Source: Sphingomonas phyllosphaerae 5.2 (GTDB taxonomy: Bacteria; Pseudomonadota; Alphaproteobacteria; Sphingomonadales; Sphingomonadaceae). From it: a DNA stretch of 64,000 nt. This document shows positions 1 through 9,200 of the stretch, one piece after another. The DNA lies in the NCBI RefSeq assembly GCF_000419605.1, contig NZ_ATTI01000001.1, positions 2,204,501-2,268,500 on the forward strand. The letters run 5' to 3'. The translations under genes were made by a program, and so were the position numbers. The notes beneath the pieces were generated by a model that was given only the letters and a program-made list of their open reading frames with translations, was not told the DNA's origin and did not search any database. Position 1 is the stretch's first letter; each line of letters begins with the position of its first letter.

Positions 1-400
1 ATTCCTCGGCGCGATGGTCGGGATTGTTCATGCCGAGGTCGTCGGGATAGTGGGCTGCTCGATGACCGGGCGTGACGAACACGCCAAGCGTCGCCGGGAT
101 GGCGCGCTGCTTGATAAGGTCGTCGAGCACCGCAGGTATGCGCAACGAGCCGCCCGGGTTCGTCGCGCGCTGACCATCCTGGAACAGCAGGAGGTTGGGC
201 GGTCGGCCCGGATCATAGTTCGCGGGGACGTACACCCAATAACGCCGCACGGTGCCGGGATAGACGCGCGAGTGCAGCTCGAACGGCCCCTTCAGGCTCG
301 ACGATGCGGCGGTGGCGGGCACCGGGGTTGGTCCGGCAACCGTGCCGGCGGTACCGGGCGCTGTGATGGCCAGCGCTGCTGCGACGAAGCTTGCCCACAT
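1..400 (-). CDS. Secreted esterase, enterochelin-esterase-like alpha/beta hydrolase (partial, C-terminus outside window)
   Basis: About 133 N-terminal residues are visible, starting at ATG 400 behind a GGAG ribosome site near 409. A signal peptide (MWASFVAAALAITAPG) precedes a mature part with YWVYVPANYDPGRPPN, LLLFQDGQ and GVFVTPGHR, the N-terminal pattern of the enterochelin esterase/feruloyl esterase group of alpha/beta hydrolases. The catalytic serine, aspartate and histidine would lie beyond base 1, so activity cannot be judged. The protein is probably exported and would cleave ester bonds of a sugar or phenolic ester, which fits the polysaccharide-degrading neighbourhood. The family is clear; the substrate is unknown. 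Confidence 0.75.
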   Translation of the reverse strand, partial: MWASFVAAALAITAPGTAGTVAGPTPVPATAASSSLKGPFELHSRVYPGTVRRYWVYVPANYDPGRPPNLLLFQDGQRATNPGGSLRIPAVLDDLIKQRAIPATLGVFVTPGHRAAHYPDDLGMNNPDHRAEE

Positions 401-548
401 GTCCTGCTCTCCTGCGGTTGCGGAACCCTATCACGTCGACAGCGCCGCGGAAGCGGCAGGGTGTCGAGAATGCATTGATTCCAATCGTTTCTATTGCCGC
501 CGTCTTCGGGCGATGCGACAACTGCCGCCCTAACCAGACAGGCTCAGG

Positions 549-1079
549 ATGCGGATGACCGTCGGAAAAACAGCGATCGCTTTGACAGGCTTGCTCGTTG
601 CCGGAGCAGGGTTGGCAACCAGTGCGGTGGCGCAATCGGGAGCGAACGCCCCCGCACCATCCGCTCCGCCGAGCGACAGCGACTTCGCGAGCGGGAAGGA
701 AGTTCGGGCGCAGATTGCTGCGATGGCCGCAGAGATGAAGCCTGAACAAGGTTTTGCGTGGCGCCCGCTGGTACGCGACGGATCGCGCGTCGCAGCCGTC
801 GAGATATGGAAGAGGCCGGGGCGCCCGGCCGTCCATCCGACCGAAGCCGAATATGCCGTCGTACTGGAGGGTACCGGCACGCTGGTGTCCGGCGGCACCC
901 TGGTCGCGCCGGTCACGCGCCGCGAGGGTCTGGTCGAGGGCGAGCGGATCGAAGGGGGCAAGACGCGACCGCTTGGCCCCGGCGATGTGCTCCTCCTCCC
1001 CGCGGGTGTCCCACACTGGTTCGGCATCACGGCGGAGCGTCTGGTCCTGCTCGGTACCAAGCTGCCGGTCGCTCGGTAG
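549..1079 (+). CDS. Exported cupin-domain protein
   Basis: This 176-residue protein has a signal peptide (TAIALTGLLVAGAGLATSAVAQ) followed by a single cupin fold. Cupin motif 1 is around residues 98-112 (HPTEAEYAVVLEGTGTL) and motif 2 around 150-165 (GPGDVLLLPAGVPHWFG). Only some of the usual metal-binding histidines are present, so metal binding is uncertain. Such small periplasmic cupins are common in sphingomonads and have no assigned reaction. ATG 549 and ATG 555 are both possible starts; 555 has the better spacing from CAGG. It is transcribed divergently from the esterase at 1-400 and convergently with the beta-helix protein that ends at 1129. Confidence 0.7.
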   Translation: MRMTVGKTAIALTGLLVAGAGLATSAVAQSGANAPAPSAPPSDSDFASGKEVRAQIAAMAAEMKPEQGFAWRPLVRDGSRVAAVEIWKRPGRPAVHPTEAEYAVVLEGTGTLVSGGTLVAPVTRREGLVEGERIEGGKTRPLGPGDVLLLPAGVPHWFGITAERLVLLGTKLPVAR

Positions 1080-1128
1080 CGCGATGCGTGCGGCTGACGG
1101 CGCAGCGCGTCCGTCAGCCATCCTGCCG

Positions 1129-4100
1129 TCAGAGCGTGATCCCATACAGGCTGTGGTGGCCAAGGATGTAGAGCGTCTTCCCATCGACGCCGCCCAGCAG
1201 CAATTGCAACGGCCGTTCCGGCACGTCGATGCGCCGCGTCAGCGACCCGTCGGGCGCATAGACGAACACCTGCCCGTTCGCGACATACAGGTTGCCGGCC
1301 GCATCGCGTGCGACGCTTTCGCCGCCGCGTGGCGCCGCCACCTTCAGGTCGGTCACCTGACCGCCAGCGCCGACGAGCCCGCTATAGGTAAGGTTTTCCG
1401 ACGCATTGGTCAGCGTCACGCGCGCCCCCGGTGCCGCGCCGACGAGCCCGTAAGCGTCGAGCGTGTCCGACCAGCGCCAGCCGAGATGATCGTCCGGCCC
1501 CTGGTTCCAGACCCGGAATGCCGGCAGCGCCAACGAGCCATCCGGCGAGACATATTCCTGCGGCTTGGCTTCGCCCAGTTTCGACGTGAAGAAAGCGGCG
1601 ATCGGCGGATATTCGAGCGTCGCAGGGTCGATCCGGTCGGCGAACTCGCCATTGGCCCAAACGTTGACGGGCAGCAGCGTCAGCGCCTTGCTGCGCTCGC
1701 GCACCGCCGTGCGCGCGATCACGCGGACGTCAGCGGGCCTGCCGGGGTCGATGCTATAGACGCTGCCGTCGCGTCCCGCCGACGATTGCACCAGCAGCCG
1801 CCCGGAGCGATCCACCGCCAGATTCACCGGGTCGAGTGGCGCATCGGAGACGGTGGTCAGCCCGTCGGCGGGCGTAAAGCCGTGAATGCGCTGGAAGAAG
1901 CGATCGATAAAGTACAGCTTGCCCTTCGCGTCCACCGCCCCGCCGGCGATTGAATAGAAGCCGTCTGCCAGCTTCGTCACACCGGCCGTGACCGGGATCG
2001 CGGAGTCCGCGGTGGCGCTCGCCGGGGCGGGCGGCACGTCGAGCTTCGCGAATTCACGCTCGCGCACCTCCTGCCGCCGGGTCATGTCCTTGATTGCATT
2101 CTCGAACGGATATTTGCTGGCGCGCAGGTAGGTGCCGCAGCCCTTCGTATCGCAGCTCGCGAAGCCGCTCTCCGCATTTACATGGACGTTGCGAAAGCGA
2201 ATATCGCCGGAATTGAACAGCTTCACCGCCGCGTCCATCGGTTTGATCGTCCGCGTGACGCGATAACCGTGGTAGTTGGCGAACAGGATGTCGCGCGAAT
2301 TGTGGAATTCGGTCGAGACGGCATTCACGCCGTCGCGGACCTCCTGCTCGGTCTGCGGCGCAAGGAACTCCCAATTGCGGACGTTGTCGAGCACGATCTC
2401 GGCGCGGTAGTGATGCTCCGCCGACAATTGGTAGACGTGCCCCGGCGTGCTGGTGTCGGACACGTGAAAGCCCGCCGAGGCCAATGTGTTGGGTGACCAG
2501 ATCGCCGCGAAGGTACCGCCACCGCCGTCGGTGACCATGATGCTGGGATATTGCCCGTCCGGCCGTGCGCGCGGGTCGTTCTGGTTGATCGGGCTACCCT
2601 TCGTCAGCAGCGTTCCGCCGCCGCCCTGGATCTTGACGTCGTTGACCTCGGACGCCGCGCCCGCCTTCCATGACAACGCGGTCGCGCGGCGGTTGATCGC
2701 GCCGGTCCACAGCCCCAGACCGTGGAGGATCGCATTGCCGCCCCTGGCACTTTCGATCAGCGCCTTCGCGCCGCCGACGCCGGAAAAGGCGGGGGTCTCA
2801 TCGGGCAGGTAGACGTGCGTCAGGCTCGGATGGAGCGCGATCAGGACGCTGTCGGGGCGCAACCGGAGCGTGTCGGTGACGCGATAGCGCCCCATCGGCA
2901 GGTAAACGATGCGGTGGGTGTCGATCGCGCGCTGCAAGGCGACGGTGTCGTCGGTGGCGTCGTCGCCCTTCACACCCAGATCGTGCGCGTTCGCCCACTC
3001 GCGCACCGGCGGCAGCGCGCGGATCGCGTTGGCGGGGCGCTTCGGCACGCGCGTCAGCGGTGTCATCGTCACGTCGGTCGCGGTTTCGCCGATCGTGCCC
3101 AGCCCGGCGAGTTTCACCCCGTGCGAGAAGTCGGCGACGCGGTAGCGCACGCCCTTCCCCTCGATCGTCTTGCCGGAGTCGCGGAAACGCGCGAAGGTCG
3201 GCGTGTCGATCGCGATCGCGTCGTCGAAGCCGATCTGCGTGTAGACGCTGTTCTCCTCGGAGATCACCACCGCGGCGCGCGACACCTTCTCGAACCGCAC
3301 CTGCTTGCCCCAGAGCGAATCCGAATAGCCGCGGTCGATCTCGATCCCGACCGGCGTGTCGCGGATCGCGACGTTGACGAGCGTCAGGTCGACCTCATGC
3401 TCGCGGATCGCGGCGTCGCGCTGGCCGGCGAATTCGGAATCGATCAGCGTGAACTGCCATGCGGGCGACGTCTTTTCGGACATGATGCCATAGCGGCCAC
3501 CGAAGAAGCGCAGGTCCTCGAACTCGTTGCCGGCCTGGTAGACGCCGGCGAGGCCCGATCCGATGTGAAAATCGACGTGGCGGAGGTAACCGTGCTGCGC
3601 GACGCGGAAGCGTACCGCCACCGCGCCGGAATTGCCCGCGCCGATCCGGAAATCGATGTTCGACAACGCGGAGTAGAATGTGCTGGAGGTCGCATCGAAG
3701 ATCGCCGGGTCGAACGGCACGCTGGTGCGTGGTGGAACGGGCGCCTTGCCGACGCGATACTGGTCCTCGCCGGTGAAGGCGACCATCGCCGCCACGCCGC
3801 TGCCGAAGCCAGCAGTATTGTCGCCGAGCACGATCTGCGGGCGCGTCTTGCCGATACCGAACAGCCGCACCGCCGAGCGCACGAAGATCGTCCGCGTGAT
3901 CCGGTAAGTGCCGGACGGCACGAACACGACCCCGCCATTGCCGTCGGCAGCCGCGGCATCGATCGCCTGTTGCAGCGCCAGGCTATCGTCGGCACGCCCG
4001 TCGCCGACGCCCTTTACGACGATCGCGCGCGGATCGTCGGGCAGCGTCTGGTAGACGGACGCGCCGGGCGCCGCCATCGCCGGGCTCGCCAGCACCGCGG

Positions 4101-4137
4101 CCATCGCCGCCCCGATCAGCCACCCTGCCCGCATCAC
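1129..4137 (-). CDS. Exported double beta-helix (pectate lyase 3 / GH55-like) protein with C-terminal beta-propeller
   Basis: This 1002-residue protein has a signal peptide ending near residue 22 (PAMAAPGASV). Two pectate-lyase-superfamily segments follow. Each opens with the GDGxADDxxALQxAID signature, at about 43-60 and again at about 387-406 (GVKGDDATDDTVALQRAID), the arrangement seen in GH55 beta-1,3-glucanases. From about residue 740 to the end the sequence has SMP-30/NHL-like beta-propeller features (GGAVDAKGKLYFID, NLAVDRSGRLLV, DAAGNLYVANGQVFVY). It probably binds and cleaves an extracellular polysaccharide, but I cannot name the catalytic residue or linkage. A palindromic operator lies about 60 bases upstream. 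It lies downstream of a LuxR-type gene on the same strand. Confidence 0.72.
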   Translation of the reverse strand: MMRAGWLIGAAMAAVLASPAMAAPGASVYQTLPDDPRAIVVKGVGDGRADDSLALQQAIDAAAADGNGGVVFVPSGTYRITRTIFVRSAVRLFGIGKTRPQIVLGDNTAGFGSGVAAMVAFTGEDQYRVGKAPVPPRTSVPFDPAIFDATSSTFYSALSNIDFRIGAGNSGAVAVRFRVAQHGYLRHVDFHIGSGLAGVYQAGNEFEDLRFFGGRYGIMSEKTSPAWQFTLIDSEFAGQRDAAIREHEVDLTLVNVAIRDTPVGIEIDRGYSDSLWGKQVRFEKVSRAAVVISEENSVYTQIGFDDAIAIDTPTFARFRDSGKTIEGKGVRYRVADFSHGVKLAGLGTIGETATDVTMTPLTRVPKRPANAIRALPPVREWANAHDLGVKGDDATDDTVALQRAIDTHRIVYLPMGRYRVTDTLRLRPDSVLIALHPSLTHVYLPDETPAFSGVGGAKALIESARGGNAILHGLGLWTGAINRRATALSWKAGAASEVNDVKIQGGGGTLLTKGSPINQNDPRARPDGQYPSIMVTDGGGGTFAAIWSPNTLASAGFHVSDTSTPGHVYQLSAEHHYRAEIVLDNVRNWEFLAPQTEQEVRDGVNAVSTEFHNSRDILFANYHGYRVTRTIKPMDAAVKLFNSGDIRFRNVHVNAESGFASCDTKGCGTYLRASKYPFENAIKDMTRRQEVREREFAKLDVPPAPASATADSAIPVTAGVTKLADGFYSIAGGAVDAKGKLYFIDRFFQRIHGFTPADGLTTVSDAPLDPVNLAVDRSGRLLVQSSAGRDGSVYSIDPGRPADVRVIARTAVRERSKALTLLPVNVWANGEFADRIDPATLEYPPIAAFFTSKLGEAKPQEYVSPDGSLALPAFRVWNQGPDDHLGWRWSDTLDAYGLVGAAPGARVTLTNASENLTYSGLVGAGGQVTDLKVAAPRGGESVARDAAGNLYVANGQVFVYAPDGSLTRRIDVPERPLQLLLGGVDGKTLYILGHHSLYGITL

Positions 4138-4195
4138 CAGTCTCCCGTCCGCTATTCACGCTTTTGCTAGCGATAACAGCTGGATGCGTCATATG

Positions 4196-4209
4196 CGACG
4201 AAGGTCGTA
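4196..4209. promoter_or_regulatory. Candidate operator CGAC-N4-GTCGTA, copy 1
   Basis: CGACGAAGGTCGTA is a CGAC/GTCG inverted repeat with a four-base spacer and a trailing TA. It lies 59 bases upstream of the beta-helix gene start (4137). Two near-identical copies lie at 6139-6176 between gntK and a TonB receptor. The short palindrome fits the size of FadR-subfamily operators, so the regulator at 4707-5384 is the best candidate ligand. This is inference from sequence alone. Confidence 0.5.
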
Positions 4210-4246
4210 GGTGGCTGCTCCGCGACGATCGGGATGATGTCGAACG

Positions 4247-4510
4247 TCAGGCCACGCCGTGGACCGCCATCCCGTCGTTCAATGCCTGCGCCACGATCGC
4301 CACCTGCGTGCGGTTGCGCACGTTCAGCTTGCGCATCAGCGCGGTCATATGCGCCTTCACGGTCGCCTCCGCGATGCCGAGATCGAACGCGATCTGTTTG
4401 TTGAGCAAGCCCGAATGGACACCGCGCATCACCTTCAGCTGCGTCGGGGTCAATTGCACCTCCAGCGCGGCCTCATCGGCCAGCGGCATCTCCTGCGCGA
4501 TCGCTACCAT
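4247..4510 (-). CDS. Small LuxR-type HTH regulator without receiver domain
   Basis: This protein of about 87 residues is almost only a LuxR/GerE helix-turn-helix: LTPTQLKVMRGVHSGLLNKQ, then IAEATVKAHMTALMRKLNVRNRTQ. The sequence matches the output domain of NarL-type response regulators, but an in-frame stop at about 4565 rules out an upstream receiver. ATG 4510 is chosen because GGAGGA stands just before it; GTG 4534 would add eight residues. It may be a stand-alone DNA-binding protein or the remnant of a response regulator. Its position upstream of the beta-helix gene suggests local control. Confidence 0.7.
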   Translation of the reverse strand: MVAIAQEMPLADEAALEVQLTPTQLKVMRGVHSGLLNKQIAFDLGIAEATVKAHMTALMRKLNVRNRTQVAIVAQALNDGMAVHGVA

Positions 4511-4706
4511 CCTCTCCTCCCTCGGTTCGCCCACCTTCTCGTTTACGGATCCGGTTGGACAGATTTACGATATGAACCGCGAGCACCGTCCTGATCAAGC
4601 GATTCGACGCGGGTGGTGCCATGAAGTTGTCGGACAGCCCGAACAACCCCGCTCGCGTCCGGCCGGCAGTGCGGCTACGGTAACGCGGAGCGGGGGAGAG
4701 GATCGT

Positions 4707-5384
4707 GTGAGCGAGGGACGACTGGCCGATCGCGCCTATACGGCGATCGTGCGCATCATCAACGACGAGGCGCTGCGCGCCGGCGACCGGCTGCCGTCGG
4801 AGGCGCGGCTGGCGGAGCTGTTCGGCATGTCGCGAACGATCGTGCGCGAGGCGCTGGCGCGACTGGCATCGGACGGCATCACCGAGGCGCGGCGCGGCGC
4901 GGGCAGTTACGTCAAGCGCCGCCCGTCGGAGCGGCTCGGCACGCACCTGCCGATGGATGCGCTGGCCGCGACGCTGGGGACATACGAGGTGCGCTTCGTG
5001 CTGGAGGCGGAGTCGGCGCGACTGGCGGCGCTGCGGCGGTCGAACGAGCAACTCGAAACGATCGAGGCTGCGCTGGAGGCGCTGCGCGGTGCCCTGTTCT
5101 CGAACGCGCCCGCGCATGACGAGGATTGGCAGTTGCACCGGGCCGTCGTGATCGCCACCGGCAATGCCGCCTTCGTGCCGGTGTTCGATCACCTGCACGA
5201 CAGCGTCATGCACATCCTGCGCGCCGGGGTCGACATCTCGCGGTCGCGCCCGCCGCAAGTGATCGGCGCGATGATGGAGGAGCATGACGCGATCGTCGAC
5301 GCGATCCGCGTCCGCGACGCCGACGGCGCAGCGCTCGCGATGCGCTGGCACCTGTCGCAGGGGCGCAAGCGGCTGATGCCGTAG
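4707..5384 (+). CDS. FadR-subfamily GntR transcriptional regulator
   Basis: The 225-residue product starts at GTG 4707 behind GGGGGAGAGG. The N-terminal winged helix is typical GntR (YTAIVRIINDEALRAGDRLP, then EARLAELFGMSRTIVREALA, RRGAGSYV). The C-terminal half is an FCD helical ligand-binding domain with the expected metal-site histidines (WQLHRAVVIATGN, EEHDAIVDAI, RWHLSQGR). Such proteins usually repress sugar-acid or uronate genes until a small acid binds. Gluconokinase lies next to it and matching palindromes flank the locus, so it may respond to gluconate or a related acid. The family is sure; the ligand is inferred. Confidence 0.87.
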   Translation: MSEGRLADRAYTAIVRIINDEALRAGDRLPSEARLAELFGMSRTIVREALARLASDGITEARRGAGSYVKRRPSERLGTHLPMDALAATLGTYEVRFVLEAESARLAALRRSNEQLETIEAALEALRGALFSNAPAHDEDWQLHRAVVIATGNAAFVPVFDHLHDSVMHILRAGVDISRSRPPQVIGAMMEEHDAIVDAIRVRDADGAALAMRWHLSQGRKRLMP

Positions 5385-5504
5385 CCACGACGCCCCGCCC
5401 GATCGAACATCATCGGTGGTCAGCGCCGGCCTTCACCGTCCCGCCCAGGAGCTCACGTCGGCTGGCGGGCAAGGCGAGGCCTGTAGGCACGTCGGGCGCG
5501 GCGA

Positions 5505-6077
5505 TCAGCGCCAGCGAGCGCTGGATACCGGTTCGGCGCTGGCGGACACCGGCCCTACCCAGTCGCGCACCTCGCGCGCCAATGCCGCGGGAGCGCGCGC
5601 GGCATCCAGACGCAGCGCCGCTTCATCCGGCGATGGTCGCTCAAGCGTCGCCAACTGGCTGTCGAGCAGGCTGGCCGGCATATAATGCCCGCTGCGCGCG
5701 TCCATGCGCTGTGCGATCGCGGCGCGGTCGGTATCGAGGAAGGCGTAGCGCAGCGGCACGCCGGCCGCCGACTCCAGCCGCTCGCGATAGCAACGACGCA
5801 GCGCCGAGCACGCCGCGATCGCCACGCCGCCCTCTACCGCCGCAGCGCCAAGCGCCGCGCCGAGCCGGTCGAGCCACGGCCAGCGGTCCTCGTCGGTCAG
5901 CGGCACCCCCGCCTCCATCTTCGCGACGCTGGCGGGCGAATGATAAGCGTCACCTTCCAGGAACGGCGCGTGCCACCGCTGCGCCAGCAACGTGCCGAGC
6001 GTCGACTTGCCCGTTCCGCTCACCCCCATCACCACGATCGCCACGGGATCGTGCGCCCTGCCGCTTGCCTGCTCCAC
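5505..6077 (-). CDS. gntK: Gluconokinase
   Basis: The 190-residue protein fits the usual length of GntK/IdnK. It has a P-loop at about 18-27 (GVSGTGKST), the substrate loop LEGDAYHSPASVAKMEAGVP, LTDEDRWPWLDRL, ACSALRRCYRERL and the lid region SGHYMPASLLDSQLATLE, all family signatures. It phosphorylates D-gluconate to 6-phosphogluconate with ATP in the cytosol, feeding the Entner-Doudoroff or pentose phosphate route. It is divergent from the TonB receptor at 6270, with two palindromic sites between them, and convergent with the FadR-type gene. Confidence 0.93.
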   Translation of the reverse strand: MEQASGRAHDPVAIVVMGVSGTGKSTLGTLLAQRWHAPFLEGDAYHSPASVAKMEAGVPLTDEDRWPWLDRLGAALGAAAVEGGVAIAACSALRRCYRERLESAAGVPLRYAFLDTDRAAIAQRMDARSGHYMPASLLDSQLATLERPSPDEAALRLDAARAPAALAREVRDWVGPVSASAEPVSSARWR

Positions 6078-6138
6078 GCTTCGCTCCTCCTGCCGCGGCG
6101 CCTGCCCGCTATCTGCTCCATTACCGCCGCCGCGCCAT

Positions 6139-6176
6139 TACGACCTTTGTCGGCGTGCGCCGCGACTTTGGTCGTA
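6139..6176. promoter_or_regulatory. Two candidate operators CGAC-N4-GTCGTA in inverted orientation (copies 2 and 3)
   Basis: TACGACCTTTGTCG at 6139-6152 reads CGACAAAGGTCGTA on the minus strand. CGACTTTGGTCGTA lies at 6163-6176 on the plus strand. Both match the copy at 4196 except in the spacer, and the pair together forms a larger inverted repeat. They lie in the 192-base divergent promoter region of gntK and the TonB receptor, where a repressor could control both genes. Confidence 0.52.
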
Positions 6177-6269
6177 GATGCCCGGTCCGGCCGCCTCGGG
6201 TACAACATGCCGGACGAAAAGGGTGTCCGCGCATGGCGACGGCACCCGCATCTGCGCAGGGACGGGAAC

Positions 6270-9200
6270 ATGGGCAAGGCACGTCAATCGGAGAAATTTG
6301 GTAACGCTACCAGCACGGCGGCGCTCGCGCTGATGCTGCTCGCGACCCCTGCTGCGGCCCAACAAGCGGGCGCGCTGCCGGAGTCGACGCGCTCGGCCGC
6401 ACCGGCGACGCCGGACACCGCGCTCACCGCGACGACGCCAGCCGCGCAAGAGGACGCGCCCGTCGCCGCCTCCGACATCGTCGTCACCGGCACGCGCATC
6501 ACCGCCAGTGGCTTCAACGCGCCGACGCCCACCACCGTGATCGGCGAGGCGCAGATCCAGCAGAACGCGCAGCCCAACATCTTCACCACCGTCGCGCAGC
6601 TCCCGTCGCTACAGGGCTCGACCGGCGCGGCGACCGGTACGTTCAGCACCTCCAGCGGCGCGCAGGGGTTGAGTTCCTTCTCGCTGCGCGGCCTCGGCAC
6701 GATCCGCACGCTGACCCTGCTTGATGGCCAGCGCGTGGTCGGCGCGAACGTGACCGGCGTGCCCGACATCAGCCAGTTCCCGCAATTGCTGATCAAGCGC
6801 GTCGACATCGTCACCGGCGGCGCCTCGGCGTCCTATGGTTCTGACGCGGTCGGCGGCGTCATCAACTTCATCACCGACACGCGTTTTCAAGGCGCCAAGT
6901 TCAACGCGCAGACCGGCGTCTCCAGCTATGGCGACGGCGGACAGGCGCTGGTGCAGGCGGCGCTCGGCAAAAGCTTCGCGGGCGACCGGCTGCACATTGT
7001 GCTCAGCGGCGAATATGCCAAGGATCAGGGCGTCGGCCCGGGCAATTTCGGCGAGACGCTGGCGAGTGGGCGCGACTGGTATCGTGCGACGACCTTCGTC
7101 GACACCGGCGTGCGCGACAGCACCAACCCGCAGTTCCTGGTCCGCGACCACGGGCAGGCTTACAAATATACGAAGTACGGCCTGATCAATAACGGACCGC
7201 TGCAAGGGATCGCCTTCGACGGCGAGGGACGGCCGTTCGCGTTCAACTATGGTTCGAACGGCGTTCCCGCGAAAAATGCCAACGGCGACGTCACGGGCTG
7301 CTATGTAGGTTTTTGCGTCGGCGGCGACCAGTCGGGGCATGTCGGATCTGGCACGTCGCTGCAATCGGGGCTGGAGCGGATCAACGGCTATACGCGGATC
7401 GGCTACGACATCGCACCGGATACCGAATTGTACCTGACCGCCAACATCGCGCAGGTAAAGACCAACAACCAGCCGAACCCGGGCGCGTCCAAGGACAATC
7501 TGGTCATCCAGTGCGTCAATCCGTTCCTGCCGCTGTCGGTGCAGAGCCAGTGCGCGGGCGCGGGCATCACGCAATTCCGCTATGGCCTGAGCAACGCCAT
7601 CCTTCCCAACATCAAGGTCAACACCGATCGTCGCCAGTATCGCTTCGTCGGTGGCCTGAAGGGCAAGGCCGAGATCTTCGGCGATAGCTGGACGTACGAC
7701 CTGTATTACGAGCACGGCATCAACGTCACCGACATCAATGTCGACAACATCAGCCTGAACGGCCGCTACAATCAGGCGATCAACGCCGTGCGGCTGAACG
7801 GCGAGATCGTCTGCGCCGATGCGGCCGCGCGCGCCAACGGATGCCAGCCGATCAACATCTTCGGCAACTTCCGCCCGTCCGCCGCCGCGCTGTCGTACAT
7901 CGTGCCGGAGAATGGCCCGTTCCAGCATACGCGCCAGACGCAGGATGCGGCGGCGGCCAGCATCTCCGGCACGCCGATCGACCTGTGGGCCGGGCCGCTG
8001 GCGATCGCCGCAGGTATCGAGTGGCGGCAGGAGGCGTATCGCGTCCGCGCCGATCCGTACGGTGCCGGCATCTCGGACCTGAGCCCCAGCTCGGCGACCT
8101 ACCCGGCCGACGCCGCGCTGCTGCCCGCAGGCAACAATTGGTATGCCGGCAATTACAAGAACGGGTCGGGCAAGTATAACGTGGTCGAGAGCTTCGTTGA
8201 GCTCAATCTGCCGCTGCTGGATTCCGACACGTTGGGGCGCGCCAACGTGAACGGCGCCGGGCGCGCGACGCGTTACTCCACCTCGGGCGTGGTCTATGCC
8301 TGGAAGGTCGGCGGCACGTGGGACACGCCGCTCAGCGGCTTCCGCCTGCGCGCGGTCACGTCGCGCGACGTGCGTGCGCCGAACCTGTCGGAGCTGTTCG
8401 CGGCGCCGACGACGACCACGGTCCCGAACTTCACCGATCCGTTCAACAAGACGCAGGTGCTGATCATCCAGAACACGATCGGCAACACCGGCCTGCGTCC
8501 GGAAATCGCGCGCAGCACCGAACTGGGCGCGGTACTGGCGCAACCGTCGTGGTTGCCGGGGCTGAGCCTGTCGTTCGACTATTACGACATCAAGGTCGAC
8601 GACGTCGTCTCGTCACTGTCGGCGCAGCAGATCGTGAACCTGTGCTTCGAGGGCAATACCGACACGTGCGGCGCCTTCAACCTGCAGAACGCCGCCGGAC
8701 CGAACTTCGTCAACGTGCAGGCATTCAACCTCGCGTCGATCCAGACGCGCGGCTTCGACATCGAGGCGAGCTATCAGTGGAAGCGCCCGCTGGGGCTGGA
8801 CGGCAATGTCACGCTGCGCGGACTGGGGACGCATGTCATCGAATTCGTCACGGACTCCGGGCTGACCGGGGTGAAGCCGGTCGACTCCGCAGGCGCGAAC
8901 AGCGGCGCGACGCCAAGCTGGAAGTGGCTGGCGATGCAGACGTTCGAAAACGACAGTTTCAGCCTGCTGCTGCAGGAGCGCTGGTTCAGCGACGGCGTGT
9001 ACGGCAACCAATATGTGGTCTGCGCACCCGGCACCTGCCCGCGCTCCACCAACGACAATCCGACGATCGACTTCAACCGGATGAAGGGTGCGTTCTACTT
9101 CGACATCGGCGCGACGGTGAACGTCACCAGGCAGGTGAGCATGTTCGTGAAGGTCGACAACGTCTTCGACCACGACCCGGAACCGTCTCCGCAGACCAAC

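Noticed and set aside
2722..4170. Long plus-strand frame opposite the beta-helix gene
   Set aside because: Arg/His/Asp-rich translation typical of an antisense shadow in GC-rich DNA; the minus frame has a signal peptide and domain motifs.
6609..8543. 644-residue minus-strand frame opposite a TonB receptor
   Set aside because: No domain or signal; a mirror of biased codon use in the receptor gene. The same applies to the frames at 12118-13500, 27016-28644 and 31788-33182.
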